Of a stretch of DNA of 64,000 nucleotides, positions 30,898 to 44,000 are shown one piece after another (within the stretch, counting starts at the first letter, position 1; every line of letters starts with the position of its first letter). The translations under genes were made by a program, and so were the position numbers. The notes under the pieces were generated by a model. The model did not search any database, was not told the origin of the DNA, and worked only from the letters and a program-made list of their open reading frames with translations. The DNA is taken from positions 7,157,103 through 7,221,102 of the forward strand of contig JABAKD010000024.1 of NCBI GenBank assembly GCA_012845835.1, given 5' to 3'. The DNA is from Undaria pinnatifida. Taxonomy: Eukaryota > Sar > Phaeophyceae > Laminariales > Alariaceae.

Positions 30898-31296
30898 GAG
30901 TGAATGTATTTCCGCAGCAGGTGGGACGTCCGATCTCAAACCTAATCCGTGGTCGAGCTTTTCTCGAGCTCCCATGCCGCGAAGATAGGGGGATGCAGCC
31001 TGAATTTCTGAAGCTCCGAAATTCTGGAGGCCCACCCCGAGCAAAAAAACAATTTCCTGATTGTTGTAACGAAACCTGAAAGTCCAACTCGCGGATAACA
31101 ATGCCATGACCCTTAGGCACACAACTATTGTCGTGATACTGCAAGCATGCAACGACATGTAGGTGCCGCAGCAGTTCCTCAGTTGGAGAGCCAATGTAGT
31201 CGAAAATGAGCACTGTGGTCGAAAGGCGGTGCCTCTGCGGCATCACGCGGACACGACGCATTCCGCTGTATGGAGGTGTACCTACAACTGTTTTGA

Positions 31297-31537
31297 TTGA
31301 TTCTACGATAGCCCCCCCAAAAAAACAGCAACTTTCTTTCGCCGATGTTTCATGGCTGCTCGACACGAGGAAAGACGCTCTGAAACGTATAGCTCCATGT
31401 ATTTCTTGTTTGCGAGGAACTATCGAACAATGGCGTCCGGGTGACAAAGGGCGTCGTATTTCAGGAAACCCGACCGGGAGCTGGTTTCAAAGCCGGCGAT
31501 TTTGTTGAAGAAAAGTTGAGGGGGGGGGGGGCCTACC
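31297..31537 (+). mobile_element. M3 TIR element carrying a conserved peptide, copy 1
   Basis: The left end is CTACGATAGCCCCCCCAA and the right end is its inverse (GGGGGGGGCCTACCG). The interior encodes, across a frame break, ATGGCTGCTCGACACGAGGA (MAARHEE) and VFQETRPGAGFKAGDFVEEK. Both are also present in the inverted copy at 37,338-37,574. Confidence 0.65.
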
Positions 31538-31788
31538 GTGGAACGAAAACTGATGTGCGTGCCACTTGAGGAGCTCTACATATTTTGCTCGGAGGAAGAT
31601 CTCATTTAGGAGAAAACTAAAAAGTGTTTCCCGATGACGAAGCCCATGACTCTGGTCTAAAACGAACAATGTTATTGACCTAGTGTCTTTTTTGTAATAT
31701 AATTGCCACGATTTGGGGTTGCGGAGCCCCGTCGTTCAAAAACAAAAAGGCAGAAAGTGGTATATCTCTATGGCAGCACGCGTCTCTG
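31538..31788 (-). mobile_element. M1 TIR element copy
   Basis: The M1 landmarks are present: CTTGAGGAGCTCTA, CCCGATGACGAAGCCCATGA, a GGAGCCCCGTCGTTC block, and the terminal ATCTCTATGGCAGCACGCGTC. It is adjacent to the M3 copy. Confidence 0.6.
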
Positions 31789-31916
31789 CGGAATCATACA
31801 TACCGACTCGATAGGCCAGGCGCTGACAGTACGGAGTCATCGAAATCAACCGTGATCTTGACCCCCCCCTTGGGCCGCATTTTGCTCGTCTTTGATGTCG
31901 ATCGCAGTTGGGGATA

Positions 31917-32093
31917 ATGGGCGCCATGAGGACCGGAAACGTGGTGTTAGATATGGTGATCGCGATGAGCATACCGATCGCGTTGCAGTGGCTGCGCAAG
32001 CAGTGGGAGTGGTTAGGGCCTTGCGTCAAAAACTTCTTGTTCAGAGCTCGGCAGAAAGAAGAGCGCTACACCCGCAGCATCGACTATGAGAAG
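31917..32093 (+). CDS. BCS1-like exon 1
   Basis: The ATG at 31917 is the first after an in-frame stop at 31,893. The exon encodes the hydrophobic anchor and ends YTRSIDYEK before GTCAGT, phase 0. Two degenerate copies of its start lie 1.0 and 1.6 kb upstream. Confidence 0.65.
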
Positions 32094-35000
32094 GTCAGTG
32101 CTTTTATTCTAACCGTGGACTCTGAAGATCGATGCGTGCTACGACAGAGGTACGTAGCACTTCCTGTCCGAACCTTCTTCTGAACGACGGGGCACAAGAA
32201 ACAATGAAGTACCCGGGGGAAAAGAAAAACGGTTTCAATACCAAATAGAAGAAGAAAAATAGCAACTATTAATAAATAACAACGTACGTACAAGACTAGT
32301 CTACATATGTTTGTACATCGAAAGCATTTTCCTAGCATCTTCGTACGGATCGAATTCACATTCAAATGGGATAATCGTTTCTCATTTATCTTGAACCAAA
32401 ATTGTCGGAAAATCATAGTGTTAATGTCCGCAGTATACTACCTGCTGTAGGCCGAGGGATTTGTTGACCGGGTATCACTATATAAATAGTTTGGGTATTC
32501 TCAACTGGTTACGTAGGAGACCCGGAGAAAAAATAAATGGCACACCTCTACAATAGAATGGGTCTCGACGCACATTAGAATACCGGGTGCCTGGTGTGTA
32601 ACACGGACACCTAAAAACCATAAACCTATTAGCATACTCGATTGATATCTCTGATTTCTTATGCATTGCGGTCGGCATGTTGCATGGCCCCAAAACCTTA
32701 CCGCAGTCGCGATGTGTATCCTCATGTCTTCTAGTTTGTGATCGCAGAGCTTGTCCCTCGCTAGGATAAGGCATCGGAATGGGCACCGCGTGGGTGGCGG
32801 TCGATGCAGATGAGGTGGAAACAACACTCTCATATAGAGACGTTGGTGCCGTTGCAGGGCAGCTACTACAGCAGAGTCATCCCACCTTAGGGGTGCAGCA
32901 CAATGTTAGCATGATGGATGAACCCAGGTGTTAAGGGAACAGGCTTGCTCGCGGAAACGTGAGGCACGAAATCCAGGGCGCCATCGGGCTGGGAAGAGAG
33001 AAGGAGTAGAACATATATATTAAAATACTGAAGGGAAGGAAGTCCCACTCACGGGCTTTTCCCTCTCACACACGTGGTGACCCTAATCATGAGATTAGGG
33101 ACCACTTTATTTATTTTATTATATCCGTTCGGGAAACCATTGGTTCCCCCGCATCTCCAATAATGCTACTATCACCTACACCAAACTACCATATACTCCG
33201 AGTAGTAAATTAGACTTCTGCACAGGCATAAACCAACACTGGGCTCCTGACGTGAGGAGCTCACTCAATATCTAACCCAAAACGTGACTTCGAAGACATT
33301 CGTTTCCCCCGCAACCCGACCAACATTTCTATGCGCTAGTCCTGAAACCAACCATTCATTGTACTAATAAAATGCTCATACTCACCGATAGTTCCGCAAT
33401 TGAGGAGCTCAACCGGACAGGTACATTATTAGTTAATCCAACAACTGCAACCCCTACCTTTCAATCACTTAGCGGCTTGCCTCTACAAGTGTCAGAAGAG
33501 AATACTACCGTAGGACGGCCGGAGAGACCAACAATTTCCTAGCGCAAGCCCCGGCTCGACGATATTTCGTAACCATCACTTGTCCCCTTGCTGTGGCGAA
33601 GGCATCAAACAGGCGGAGTTGTGACGACGGAAGCTTTGAAGCTCAACAGCGAAACGGCATCCTCCAGGAGGCCATCACCTTGTACGTGGGGCAGGTAAGA
33701 AAAACTCCCCTCCCCCCTCCCCCCCCAACGGGCCTCGAAAGAGATGCATTATCCGACGCATGCTACGACGGAGGTATCAAGGTATACCGTTTTTTGGCTA
33801 TTTTTTTTTCTTAGTGACGGGGCTCCTCAACCTAAAATCGTCAGGGGTTCACATCTTGTCTTTTAAATTTTCTGAGCTCCTCCAGTGAGGACCTACCGAT
33901 TTTCCTGTTATTTTTTTTTCCAAGGTTAGGTTTTTTTTTTCCGGGTTATTATTAGATGTAAGTGTTGGTCGGGTTTCTCGAACGAATTTCTTTCAAGCCA
34001 TGCTTTGCCTGAGATATTGAGCTACTCGTGTCAGGAGCCTAGAAAACCGCTGCATGCAGCCCTGTACCGTGGGATGACTACGAGACATGTATGTGTGAAA
34101 ACGCGTGGAAGTGTGTGGTGAGCTAAAGCTTCATTTTCATTATTTCGCCCCATCCGTCGGAGGATTGAAAAAAAAAACTACTTTGCCATATATTTTTCGC
34201 TGTATACACAGGCCATAGATAGGATGGTTCATCTCGTCGTGGCGTTTTTTCGTTTCTCTCGATTTTGCTGTTTAGTTAGGGTGAGAGGGTCCTCAAAAAA
34301 AGGGTGGTACTGGTACACATCATCGTCAATCAGTCCTCAACTTACGAGGCGTGTTAAGGCAGAGGCACGAGTGGCGCTTTTTTTTTTAAACGGTTTCTGA
34401 AGTGACGAGGGGCTCCTTAATTAATCCAAATTCGTTGGAATTTCAACTTTTTTTGTATGCCTATAGAGGCCATAGAATTTGTGCATGGGTTTTTTTCATC
34501 GGGTACGAGCACTTTTACTTTTGTGTACAGCAGCAGTATCACAGTTCCTTCGTACGGCTGCCCGGTACCTCAAATCAGGCGTTGGGAGAGGTATAATTCT
34601 CCTCAATCGAGGAGCCTTAGAAAATTGGTGAACCTCCACCGTGTGGTGCCTGTCTTACGAAGGCAATTACCTCGAGAGTACACGGCCCCATCCCGCGACT
34701 GGCATATATCTGTCTGTAGACAAAACAAAATGTGCTGTGCGTCTGTGCGTCAGTTGGTTTTTTAATTTACGTACTGAAGCCGCAGAATCGTCTACATGAA
34801 ACTATCGGTCGGTCGGCACCCTGCGGTATAGTTGTGTCTCGGGTGATGCATGTGCACACCGCAGAGTAGTCTGCGGCGTCGAGTCGATTTTTTCCAAACC
34901 ACGTTTAGCGGTAGGTTTATTATGCGTGGATGCGACTTCGGTGAACGGTAACACTCTAATGAAAAACGCCAAAGCAAAACTCTTACGACTTTTGATCTCA

Positions 35001-38000
35001 CTAGCAAGCACTACGGCAATTGGCACATTGACAAGTTCGACGCAACGCATTTCGCCTTTCACGGTTGACCAAGGCTATGGTGAACCTTTTTTCTCTCTGC
35101 CGGTTTTAAGCTACTCGCCCAAGTGATATTGTATGTACACCACTGATAAAACAATTTAGGATATTAGTGTTGGGCAGCGCATCAAAGCTAACCGTTCCAT
35201 GGCGGTGTCATATCGCAAAAAAAAATGTTATGAAATATTAAACCTGCAAAGGAACAGGGGGGTCACTCGCGCGAGGGTGGCCTTCCACTGCCTAAAGAGG
35301 CCTCGAAAGTGTCCCCTCTACGGTAGCCTTGGTCTGTGTCGGTTTTCTCGAACACGCTAGCGCACCCTCTGACGCATTTCGACGCACACTACGGTAGAAG
35401 TACGCCAATTTTGTTCTGAGATATATCACTTGAGAAGAACTAACTATTTAGTCACCCAATAGCTGATTTGGAGGAAGAGAAAAGGGCTTCCCGACGACAA
35501 CTCGTACAAGTATGCACAACGAAAATACAGCAAAAAAAAAATCAAGACTGAAATTCCCACGGCTTCGGGTTAGGGGGCCCTGTCGTTCGTTAATAAGTTT
35601 TTCGGCCGAAACGCCGCTACCTCTCTCTCGTATCGTAGCAAGGCTCCTATTTATGCAACGTCTCATTGATAACAATCACTGCATGTTACTGCTGCTGGCC
35701 AATATTTTCACGTAACTCTAACCCACACACGTGCACGCATGCTAAAGTAGGGTGGCGCCTACGCTGTCTGAGGTTCCTCAGTTGAGTAGGTCTACATACG
35801 CTACCCCTGACCCTGACCCACAATTCTACGCGAGTCGACGAGGGAAGGAAATGCTGAGTTCTTCTCGTGATAAGATATGAAGGCACGTAACGTAGTGGGG
35901 AGGGGAGAGGAGGGCCCGCTGTGTGACCCCGGATCTCACTTGCTACTGGGAGGGAGCGCGAGAGTACGAGTGCGAGGACAATGAATGGGATGCGCAAAAA
36001 AAACGCCTGATCACAACATAAATGTGCTAACCGATAAACAATTCTCCAATGGCCTAGGTATGCCGCTAGGTGGCAAAACATAAAGAACCACGGCATTCCG
36101 GCGGTTTTACAAGCGCTAAGGAGCCCCGTCCTTCAGAAAACACTTTTGTCAACAAAGGCTACCATTGTACTACGCACGGTCGAGAGGTAGAATCTTTTGG
36201 ACCGATCGGATTTCCGCATGATATGATGGACTTCTCAAACGAGAAACTACCGAATATCGTTTGGAACCACGACCATGCTTAGCCCACGGGGTTGTTCGTC
36301 GGTGTCACGTGGGTAATGCTCGTCACAGTCGAGTGTTGGGTAAGGCGTGGTGCTTCTAAACCCAGAGTACTTCTTTGGAAAAAACGAGGTGCGCCTCTAC
36401 CGTGACGGCAAACGTCGACCCTAACCCCAACCCTAACACTAACCCTAGCGCCAGCCTCTCTAACCCCAACCCCAATCCCGAACCCCAACTCACACTCTAA
36501 CCCTAACCCCAACCCGAACCCCAACCTAAGCTCTAACCCTAGCGCCAACCCCTAAACCTAACCCTAACCCTAACTATAACCCTCCTCTTGTCACCTCCGT
36601 CAACGCCTCCTTACTACCTAACTACCATAGTTGAGCCTGAAGTACGACAGCGCGGTGGTGGCATTAAGCGCGGTGAAAGACAAGGGAAGCTGTCAGGTAA
36701 GACCTTCCGCCAACGCCACAGGAGAGAGAAAGTGAGGGCCCGGATAATAAAAAGGAGGACGATCGACGATAGGCGCGCACGCAGACCGGATGCTATAGAA
36801 CAGAGGGGGCGATGTATTCGTCGCACAGAAGGTCTTGCGGGTCGCTCGCGTCGGTATTTTGCAGAATATTCTCACGGATCATGACCCAACCCGACACGCG
36901 GGTCGGCAAAGGAGGTTTAGCAAAATCTTGCAAGTCTAGTCGGGTCGGGTCTGAAGGTGTTGGAAATCTCGCAGGGCGGGTCGCGTGAGGTCAGAAGGTA
37001 TTCAAACGTCAAGAAGAGACGGGACGGGCCACCCTGAACCGACCCGACCCGCGGTCAGAAAGGGTCTGACCCGCGAACAAGCCCTGGCGTGTGGCTTTAA
37101 ATAATTTCATCGGCGTTTGACGCGCGTGTTACGATAGGAGTTTTGCCAGCACGTTTTGGGGAGAATATTTTCTGGGTGACGGGGGCTCGTCCTTAACCCG
37201 TCTTCACCCAAAATCGTCGAAATTTTGCTCTTGCTTTTTTGCAATTTTAATGATTTATACATAGAGCATGGGTTTGCTCGTCGGACTGCACTTTCAGCTT
37301 CCTTCAGTTTTGGCTGAGGTATACTAGATCTGTGTCGTCCTACGGTAGCCCCCCCAACTTTTCTTTAACGAAATCGCCGGTTTTGAAACCAGCTCCTGGC
37401 CGTATCTCCTGAAATACGGTCCCCCTTACCACCCGGACGTCATCGTTCGATAGTCCTCCGCAAACAAAATAATATATGCAGATACTCTTTTCATAGCATC
37501 CTTCCTCGTGTCGAGCAGCCATGAAACGTTCGTTAAAGAAAACCGATGGTTTTGGGGGGGGCTATCGTAGAATCAGTCATCTCCTCAAGCGAGAATCTTC
37601 AGAAAGAGACCCGCGCACCTCTACTTTACCATTAGCGCTACAAGTACTATATTAGTGGCATGTGCCATTGTGGGATGGGAAAAATGATTACAAGATCAAT
37701 GTCCGTTGATCCACGTGTCAGCATGGAGGGATGGGGTTGTTTCTTTTCAAGCTGTGAATCGTGATGCGCTAATTCATGGTTTGTGTTGGATTGACGCCAT
37801 CGCAGGGGTCACAAAAACCAGCACGTCATGTTTGCACCCATTGTCTCGGAAGTCTGTCTGTCAGAAAACACATGCTGAGAGAGAGGGAGGGAGAGTGGGA
37901 GGGATGAAAGGGAGAAAGGCAGCGCTTTTCGGCTCCATCCATTGGTTTGCACAAACAACTATTATCGCGATGTTTTTCGATCCTATCCGGTTAAGAGTAT

Positions 38001-41000
38001 GGCGTATGGCCCCGCCGCTTGCACTGCATCTAAATTGTGCGTTCTTTTCTCGTGTGTTCCTGGTGTGGATGAAGCCACGCGGGAGCACCGCGGAGCAGCT
38101 GAAGACCTACAACGTGACCTTTACACCACCGCTCAACAGCTGGGTGGAGGTGGACGACAAGGTATTCTTCCGACAGGTCTGTGCCGTTTTCTTTTCACCG
38201 CGGTTTGAGTCACATGCATGTTAACTATTAGACTAGTAATAATACTAATATTACTAACAGCGTAAATAGTACTAATATTACGGTAGAGTTGCATCTGTTA
38301 TTTTCTGAGACTCTTAACCTGATGAGGCAAAGCCTGATTTTGGGGAAAATTAAGAGTGGCATACCTGATGAACAACTCCATACCCATGGCCTAGGTATAA
38401 ATCTAAAAATACCGTAAATACAACGTCCGAACAACAATAATAATGACAGAAATTCGGACGATATAAGGATAAGGAGCCCCGTCATCCAGAACACGTTCCA
38501 GCCAAAACGTGATCTACCTCTATCGTACCAGGCGCCCTCCATGCCGCTTTTGCCTCAAATTTGGTATAACATAGGTCATACAATAAAGGCGCCACAGCCG
38601 TATACCACCCACAACCTTGTACCACGGGGTTGGTTTTAGCATAGACATCGCAAGGCGTGACAACACGATTTGACCAATCCTCGGTCCGTTTCCTCTTATT
38701 AACCGCCGGGAATTAAGGACGTGTTCAAACCCGGTTTTTCACTGTGCTCGTACCACATCGCTTTTCAGGTCTATGGTGTGGAGGAAGACGGGAACCAGGA
38801 CGGTGGAACCACCGCTGCCACTGCCCGGGGCGTCACAAAAAAGGCGAGGTGGGCTTTGAACGGGGTACGGTGGGGGGGCGCTACGATTTGAGAGAGACTC
38901 CTCTTGCCCCCTTTAAAGCCCTAAAACCCCTCGGTATACTAATTCCAATGAATGTTTGCTCACGACGGGTTTCCAGCTGTAAAGGCGTTATACCGGTAAC
39001 GTGTGCTACGATAGGGGTATTACGTTTCGGCTAAAATGTTTTCAGAAAACGACGGGGCGCTCCTTAACCCAAAGTTGTCTGGATGTCGTTCTTGTTCTGC
39101 AACACTATTGGTTTGTATGTATACCTAATATTAGGCCATGGGTTTCTTTATCGGGTTGCGCTTTCAGTTTTTTTCATTCACGTCACTTATTGGTGTGGTA
39201 CGGAACTCCTCAAGCCAATAGCCTTGCAGGGAAAACAAGCAATGGTTGGTGCACCTCTCCTACCGTATCTCATGCGTCATATCTTCTAATAGCGTTCGGC
39301 ACTGTAGTCTTACTCCGGAACGGGTTTATTTAGCACTTTTTGTGTGCCCGTGTCAAGCCATGTGACCTCTTAAACCAGTGTTTCTCTTAAATCGAGTTCT
39401 CGCAAACCGTAGGGTTGGGGTGATGGTTACCCTCTAGCCCTATGTTTGATGGGGCTCCTCTAATAAGGACATGTATATGCTACTAATAGTACGACCGACA
39501 GAGGTTAGATCTAGTCTGGGCCAACATATTTCTGACTGCGGAGCTCCTTATCCGGGAGAACTGCGCGATATCGTTCAAAGATCACTTGCATACTCGTCTT
39601 TTACGTTTTGTTTTTTTGTCGTGGTATGGTTGCACTCTTTCACTATTTTGCCAAATCAGACGCATGCTACCTACGATAGAGGTGCACCAGCCATTGTTTT
39701 TCCCTCCACGGTTGTTGGCTTGAGGAGCTGTATACCTCTCCCAAAACCTGTTTTTGGGGGAAAATGACAGTGCTACCCGATGAACAATCCCATAATAACC
39801 TAGGTATTCAACTAAAAATGCGGCAAAAAAAAATGAAGCTCCGATGATTTGGGGTGAAGATGGGTTAAGGAGTCCCGTTATTCGGAAACATGTTTCAGCC
39901 TAACGCTGCTACTTCTGCCGTGGCACGTATCATCAGTGTGGTTGAGGTGAGGCGTAGAGCACCCTCATGTAGTGACCCTCAGCAAAAGCGAGTCCTACCC
40001 CTTACATCGTAACATGGACCTGAGGAACAACGGCTCACTATTGTTGGAAAAACGAAATCAATGCCATTCGTTTGTGCTTTACATTTTTTTTCGCGATATG
40101 TACCTGCTGCTCCGCTGCTGTGTAGGTAATGGGATGGATTGTTCATTCGGATTGCACTTTCAGATCCCTCAAAAGCCAAGGTTTTGGGAGGGACGCATGC
40201 CTTAGGTAATGGGATGGATTGTTCATTCGGATTGCACTTTCAGATCCCTCAAAAGCCAAGGTTTTGGGAGGGACGCATGCCACGGTAGAGGGTATCACAT
40301 CATCACATCTCATTTTTTCTCGGACTCCTTTGTGCGAAGAGGAGCGCTCCAAGCCCCTCTCAAACCTCCCGACCTTGAATATCATTGAGTCGCCGAATCC
40401 AATTACCGTTTCCATACAATCGACGTGTATACATGCATACGTACATACAGCCAACACATCCTCAGGATAATATAGTTCTAAAAAGTGTTGGAATCCAAAG
40501 ATATAGCCATCGTTCCCCTCTCTGTTGAGGGAGCGCCCATTCTTCAGAAACGATCTAGCCAAGAAGGCGCGGTATCTATACCGTAGACAGCGAAGCATGA
40601 GTCGTGGGGTAGAAAGCTCCTAAAATGATGAAGCTACGCCTCCCAAACGTTTGTGCTTCCGTTGTCGCACCGCGCCTTCTCCACGAAATAGCCGTGGGTA
40701 CGCCCCAAGCAACACCGCTAGTGTCATTGACACATTGTACTAATAGTACACTAATAGTACACTAATAGTACACTAATAGTACACTAATAGTACACTAATA
40801 GTACACTAGTAGTACTAAAAGTACGGTAGAGATGCACCAAATGTTTTTTGAGGCTCATAACGTATTGAGAAGCTTTTTACCCAACCCAAAACCTGATTTT
40901 CATAAAACGAAAGGGCAACCCGATGAACAATCCCATGCCCTGCAAATAGTATGCATACAACGAAAACAATGGCAAAAATGACGAAATTCTCATGCTATTT

Positions 41001-44000
41001 TGCCCAAACCCTGATATACCTCTATCGTAGCAGCTGTCCATTTCGCCTTTTGTCGGGCATGTTGTGCGTGTATTAAATACACCGCGTCTATTTCGATGCA
41101 GATCGGTTTGTTGATGACGTGTGCCAAGCTAGACGGGGACGAGCGCATTCGGGCCTTCATTAAAAAAAACGGATCGACTGCTACGTACTGCAGGCAGGTC
41201 CTAAATGGATTAAACTGATGATAGCTCTTACCCCGTGACCCCCACTGACTGGTGCATTCCGTTCTTAACCCCTTTAGAGCCCCCGAACCCCTCCCTATAC
41301 TAAATCCAGGTAATTTTGTCCCCAAATATGGGTTTCCAGTTGTAAACGGGTTAAACAGACGGGCTAATTATTCAGAATAGCGAATAATGTGCTTAGCTTA
41401 AACCGATAGCTCAATAGTTCTTACCCCCATGACCCCAATATTAAGCAGACGAGCTTCCTGTTTAAGTGTGCCGAGCAAGACGGTGACGAGCGCATCGGGG
41501 TGTTCATTCAGAAGGCGTTCGACTGGTACTGCAAGGCGGTCGAGAGCACCGAAGACCACTCACGTTACCTGTATACGCTCGTCTGTCAGCGGCCCAAGGC
41601 GTCGGAGGGGTGGGGCGATGACGAAGGAGATGCTGTTAGGAAGCGTAGGTGAGACGCGTGCTGCTATAGAGGTAGCACGTTTGGGCAAAAAAAGCGCTTT
41701 TTTCTCAAAACCGGATCTCCTCACGTGCCCCAAATTTCTGAAAAATTATGAGTTTTGTTTTTTTACACCAGTAGGTATGATTTTTTCTGTACGTAGACAC
41801 ATGGGATTTGTGATGATCGGGCTTATTCCACATTTTTTTCCTGGAAATCCTTTGTTGGGCGAGGTAGAGAATTGACAAAAAAAAATTGAGGCGTAGTATT
41901 TGAAACAAAGGAGGTTCGCCTCTACCTCAGAAATGTGTCTGCTAGCATTAAAAACAAAAAATTGTTTCTTTCGTTGAGCATTAAACGGGTGGATACATTA
42001 GTTTCAGCTTTTGGTGCCTCTCCATACGGGTGGGTGATATAGAGTATCGACGCGCAGAATGGTTATGGACCGAACTCGCCCTCGGTGAAAGTGCCACGTT
42101 CACCCTGGCAACGTCAAGGGAGGCTTATATCTTAAAACTCGCTACCTCGTCAAGAGATGCTCGCAAAGGTAAGGCACAACACCGCTCGGCAGCTGGTATC
42201 ACGAAGTGCTCCTTGCGTACCTACTTCACCTATATTTGCGTCTGCTATCCAGCTATAATACAATCAATCACTTCATAAGTAGGAGGTGCGGCAGCTGGTA
42301 TCCCGCGGTTTGTCTTGATGGCTCGTCCTCGCCGCATAAAACAATACCTTAATTTATTTATTTTTTCGTTCTTGTGTTTTCCATTGCATGTATGTAGATA
42401 CAAGCGGTTCAAGCTGAGCGACGACAAAGACTTTTCCAGCCTCTTCTTCCCCGAGAAGGATGATATGCTGAAGCTGCTAGAGCACTTCGAGAATAAGACC
42501 GGTGAGGAGCCATTCCACGCGAGGGTTGCAGCAGAAAGTTTCTGGGCTCCTAACATGAGGAGCTAGCTAAATATCACACCCGAAAAACGGCTTCGAAGGC
42601 ATTCGTTCGCGCAACCCGACCAAGATTCTATGCCTTAGTCCTAAAACAGTATGCACTCGTTAAATTACTTGATCAATGACTAACCGGTAGTTCCTCACTT
42701 GAAGAGCTCAATCCGACAAGTACATTATTAGTTAATCCAACAACTGCAACCCCTACCGTGGGCTAGTACTAACACTACTGCAGGACATTAGCTACGATAA
42801 AAGGGGTAGGACTTTTATATTCTTTTAGTTTCTGAATGGCGGGGTGTGCTCATTTCAGGCGCATGCTACGGTAGGTAGCGGTGCACCATTCTGTGTCTGA
42901 GGCTCCTCCCTTGAGCTCCCTTCCACTCTCAAAAACTGATTACTGTAGGTAATAATTCGTAATATTTATATTAATAGTAAATAAAGTGGATCTGCGTAAT
43001 GCAATAGTGTTCGTTGTGTTTCCCCTAGACAGTGGGATTGGCCTTTGCGTGAGCTTTCCTCTTTTTGTGAGGAGCCACTCCAACGGTAGCGTGCGTTCCC
43101 TCCTCCGCCTCCTCTCTCTCACTTGTCGTGTTGCGTTGTTGGCAATGTACAGGCAAGTACGCCATCAAGGGGTACCCCCACAAGCTCGGGCTTCTGTTGC
43201 ACGGACCCCCCGGCACTGGAAAGACCTCCTTGATCAAGGCCCTGGCTTGCCACACCGGGCGCAACGTGGTCAACGTGCCGCTTTCACGCATCCGCACCAA
43301 CCAGGTGATGGGAAACAGTAGACGCCTGCCGTTTGATCTTGCCACATAAATGTTGGACTAGACACATGATACACTACACGGTAGACGTGCGCTATTTCTA
43401 CTATGCGACTCTCCTCGCTTGAAGAGCTCTATTCCGTATAAAACAAACGGCAAGTAGTAAAGCTGAGAACGCAACTCGATGGACAAACCCATGGCCTACG
43501 AGGTATACATATAAAAAAAAAAATGGCATTCCGACGATTTTAGAAGTAGTATTGGTAGGTTAAGGAGCCCCGTCATTCAAAAAAAAAAACAGATAGCCGA
43601 ACATTACCACCTCTATCGTAACAACCATATCTGGTTCTGGTTCCCTTTCCAACGCTGCATCTCAAGCCCACCTGTCTTCTAAAGGTCATCCACAAACAGC
43701 GGAATATGTGTGCACGTGTTCAGTCAGTTGCGGTGGGTACCCCGGTTTAAGACCGCCCAGTGACAAGTCGAGACAGACGCTCTTAACTCCGCATTGCTCT
43801 TATCTGCGGATGGACAGGATATGTTTTTTGATACAGGCGGACATGGCATTGTGACCGCTCTTAAAATCCCGAATACCCTTGTCGTGGTCTGACATCGGGG
43901 TACCCACTGACTGTAAAAACCCTGTTGGGGGCCATGTATAAAGCTATTTAATTAAGTCCAATTGTCTTTCGTTTCCCGCTGTTTGCTTTGTGGTTTTGGC

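Noticed and set aside
30807-31079. Alternative first exon for the BCS1-like gene
   Set aside because: The similarity to exon 1 decays within 80 bases and the hydrophobic anchor frame is not kept, so it is a degenerate duplicate.
36880-37090. Second hAT element end (CAGGGCTTGTTCGCGGGTC on the minus strand)
   Set aside because: One plausible hAT-type end and repeated GGGTCGGGTC motifs are present, but no matching opposite end or 8-bp duplication could be found.
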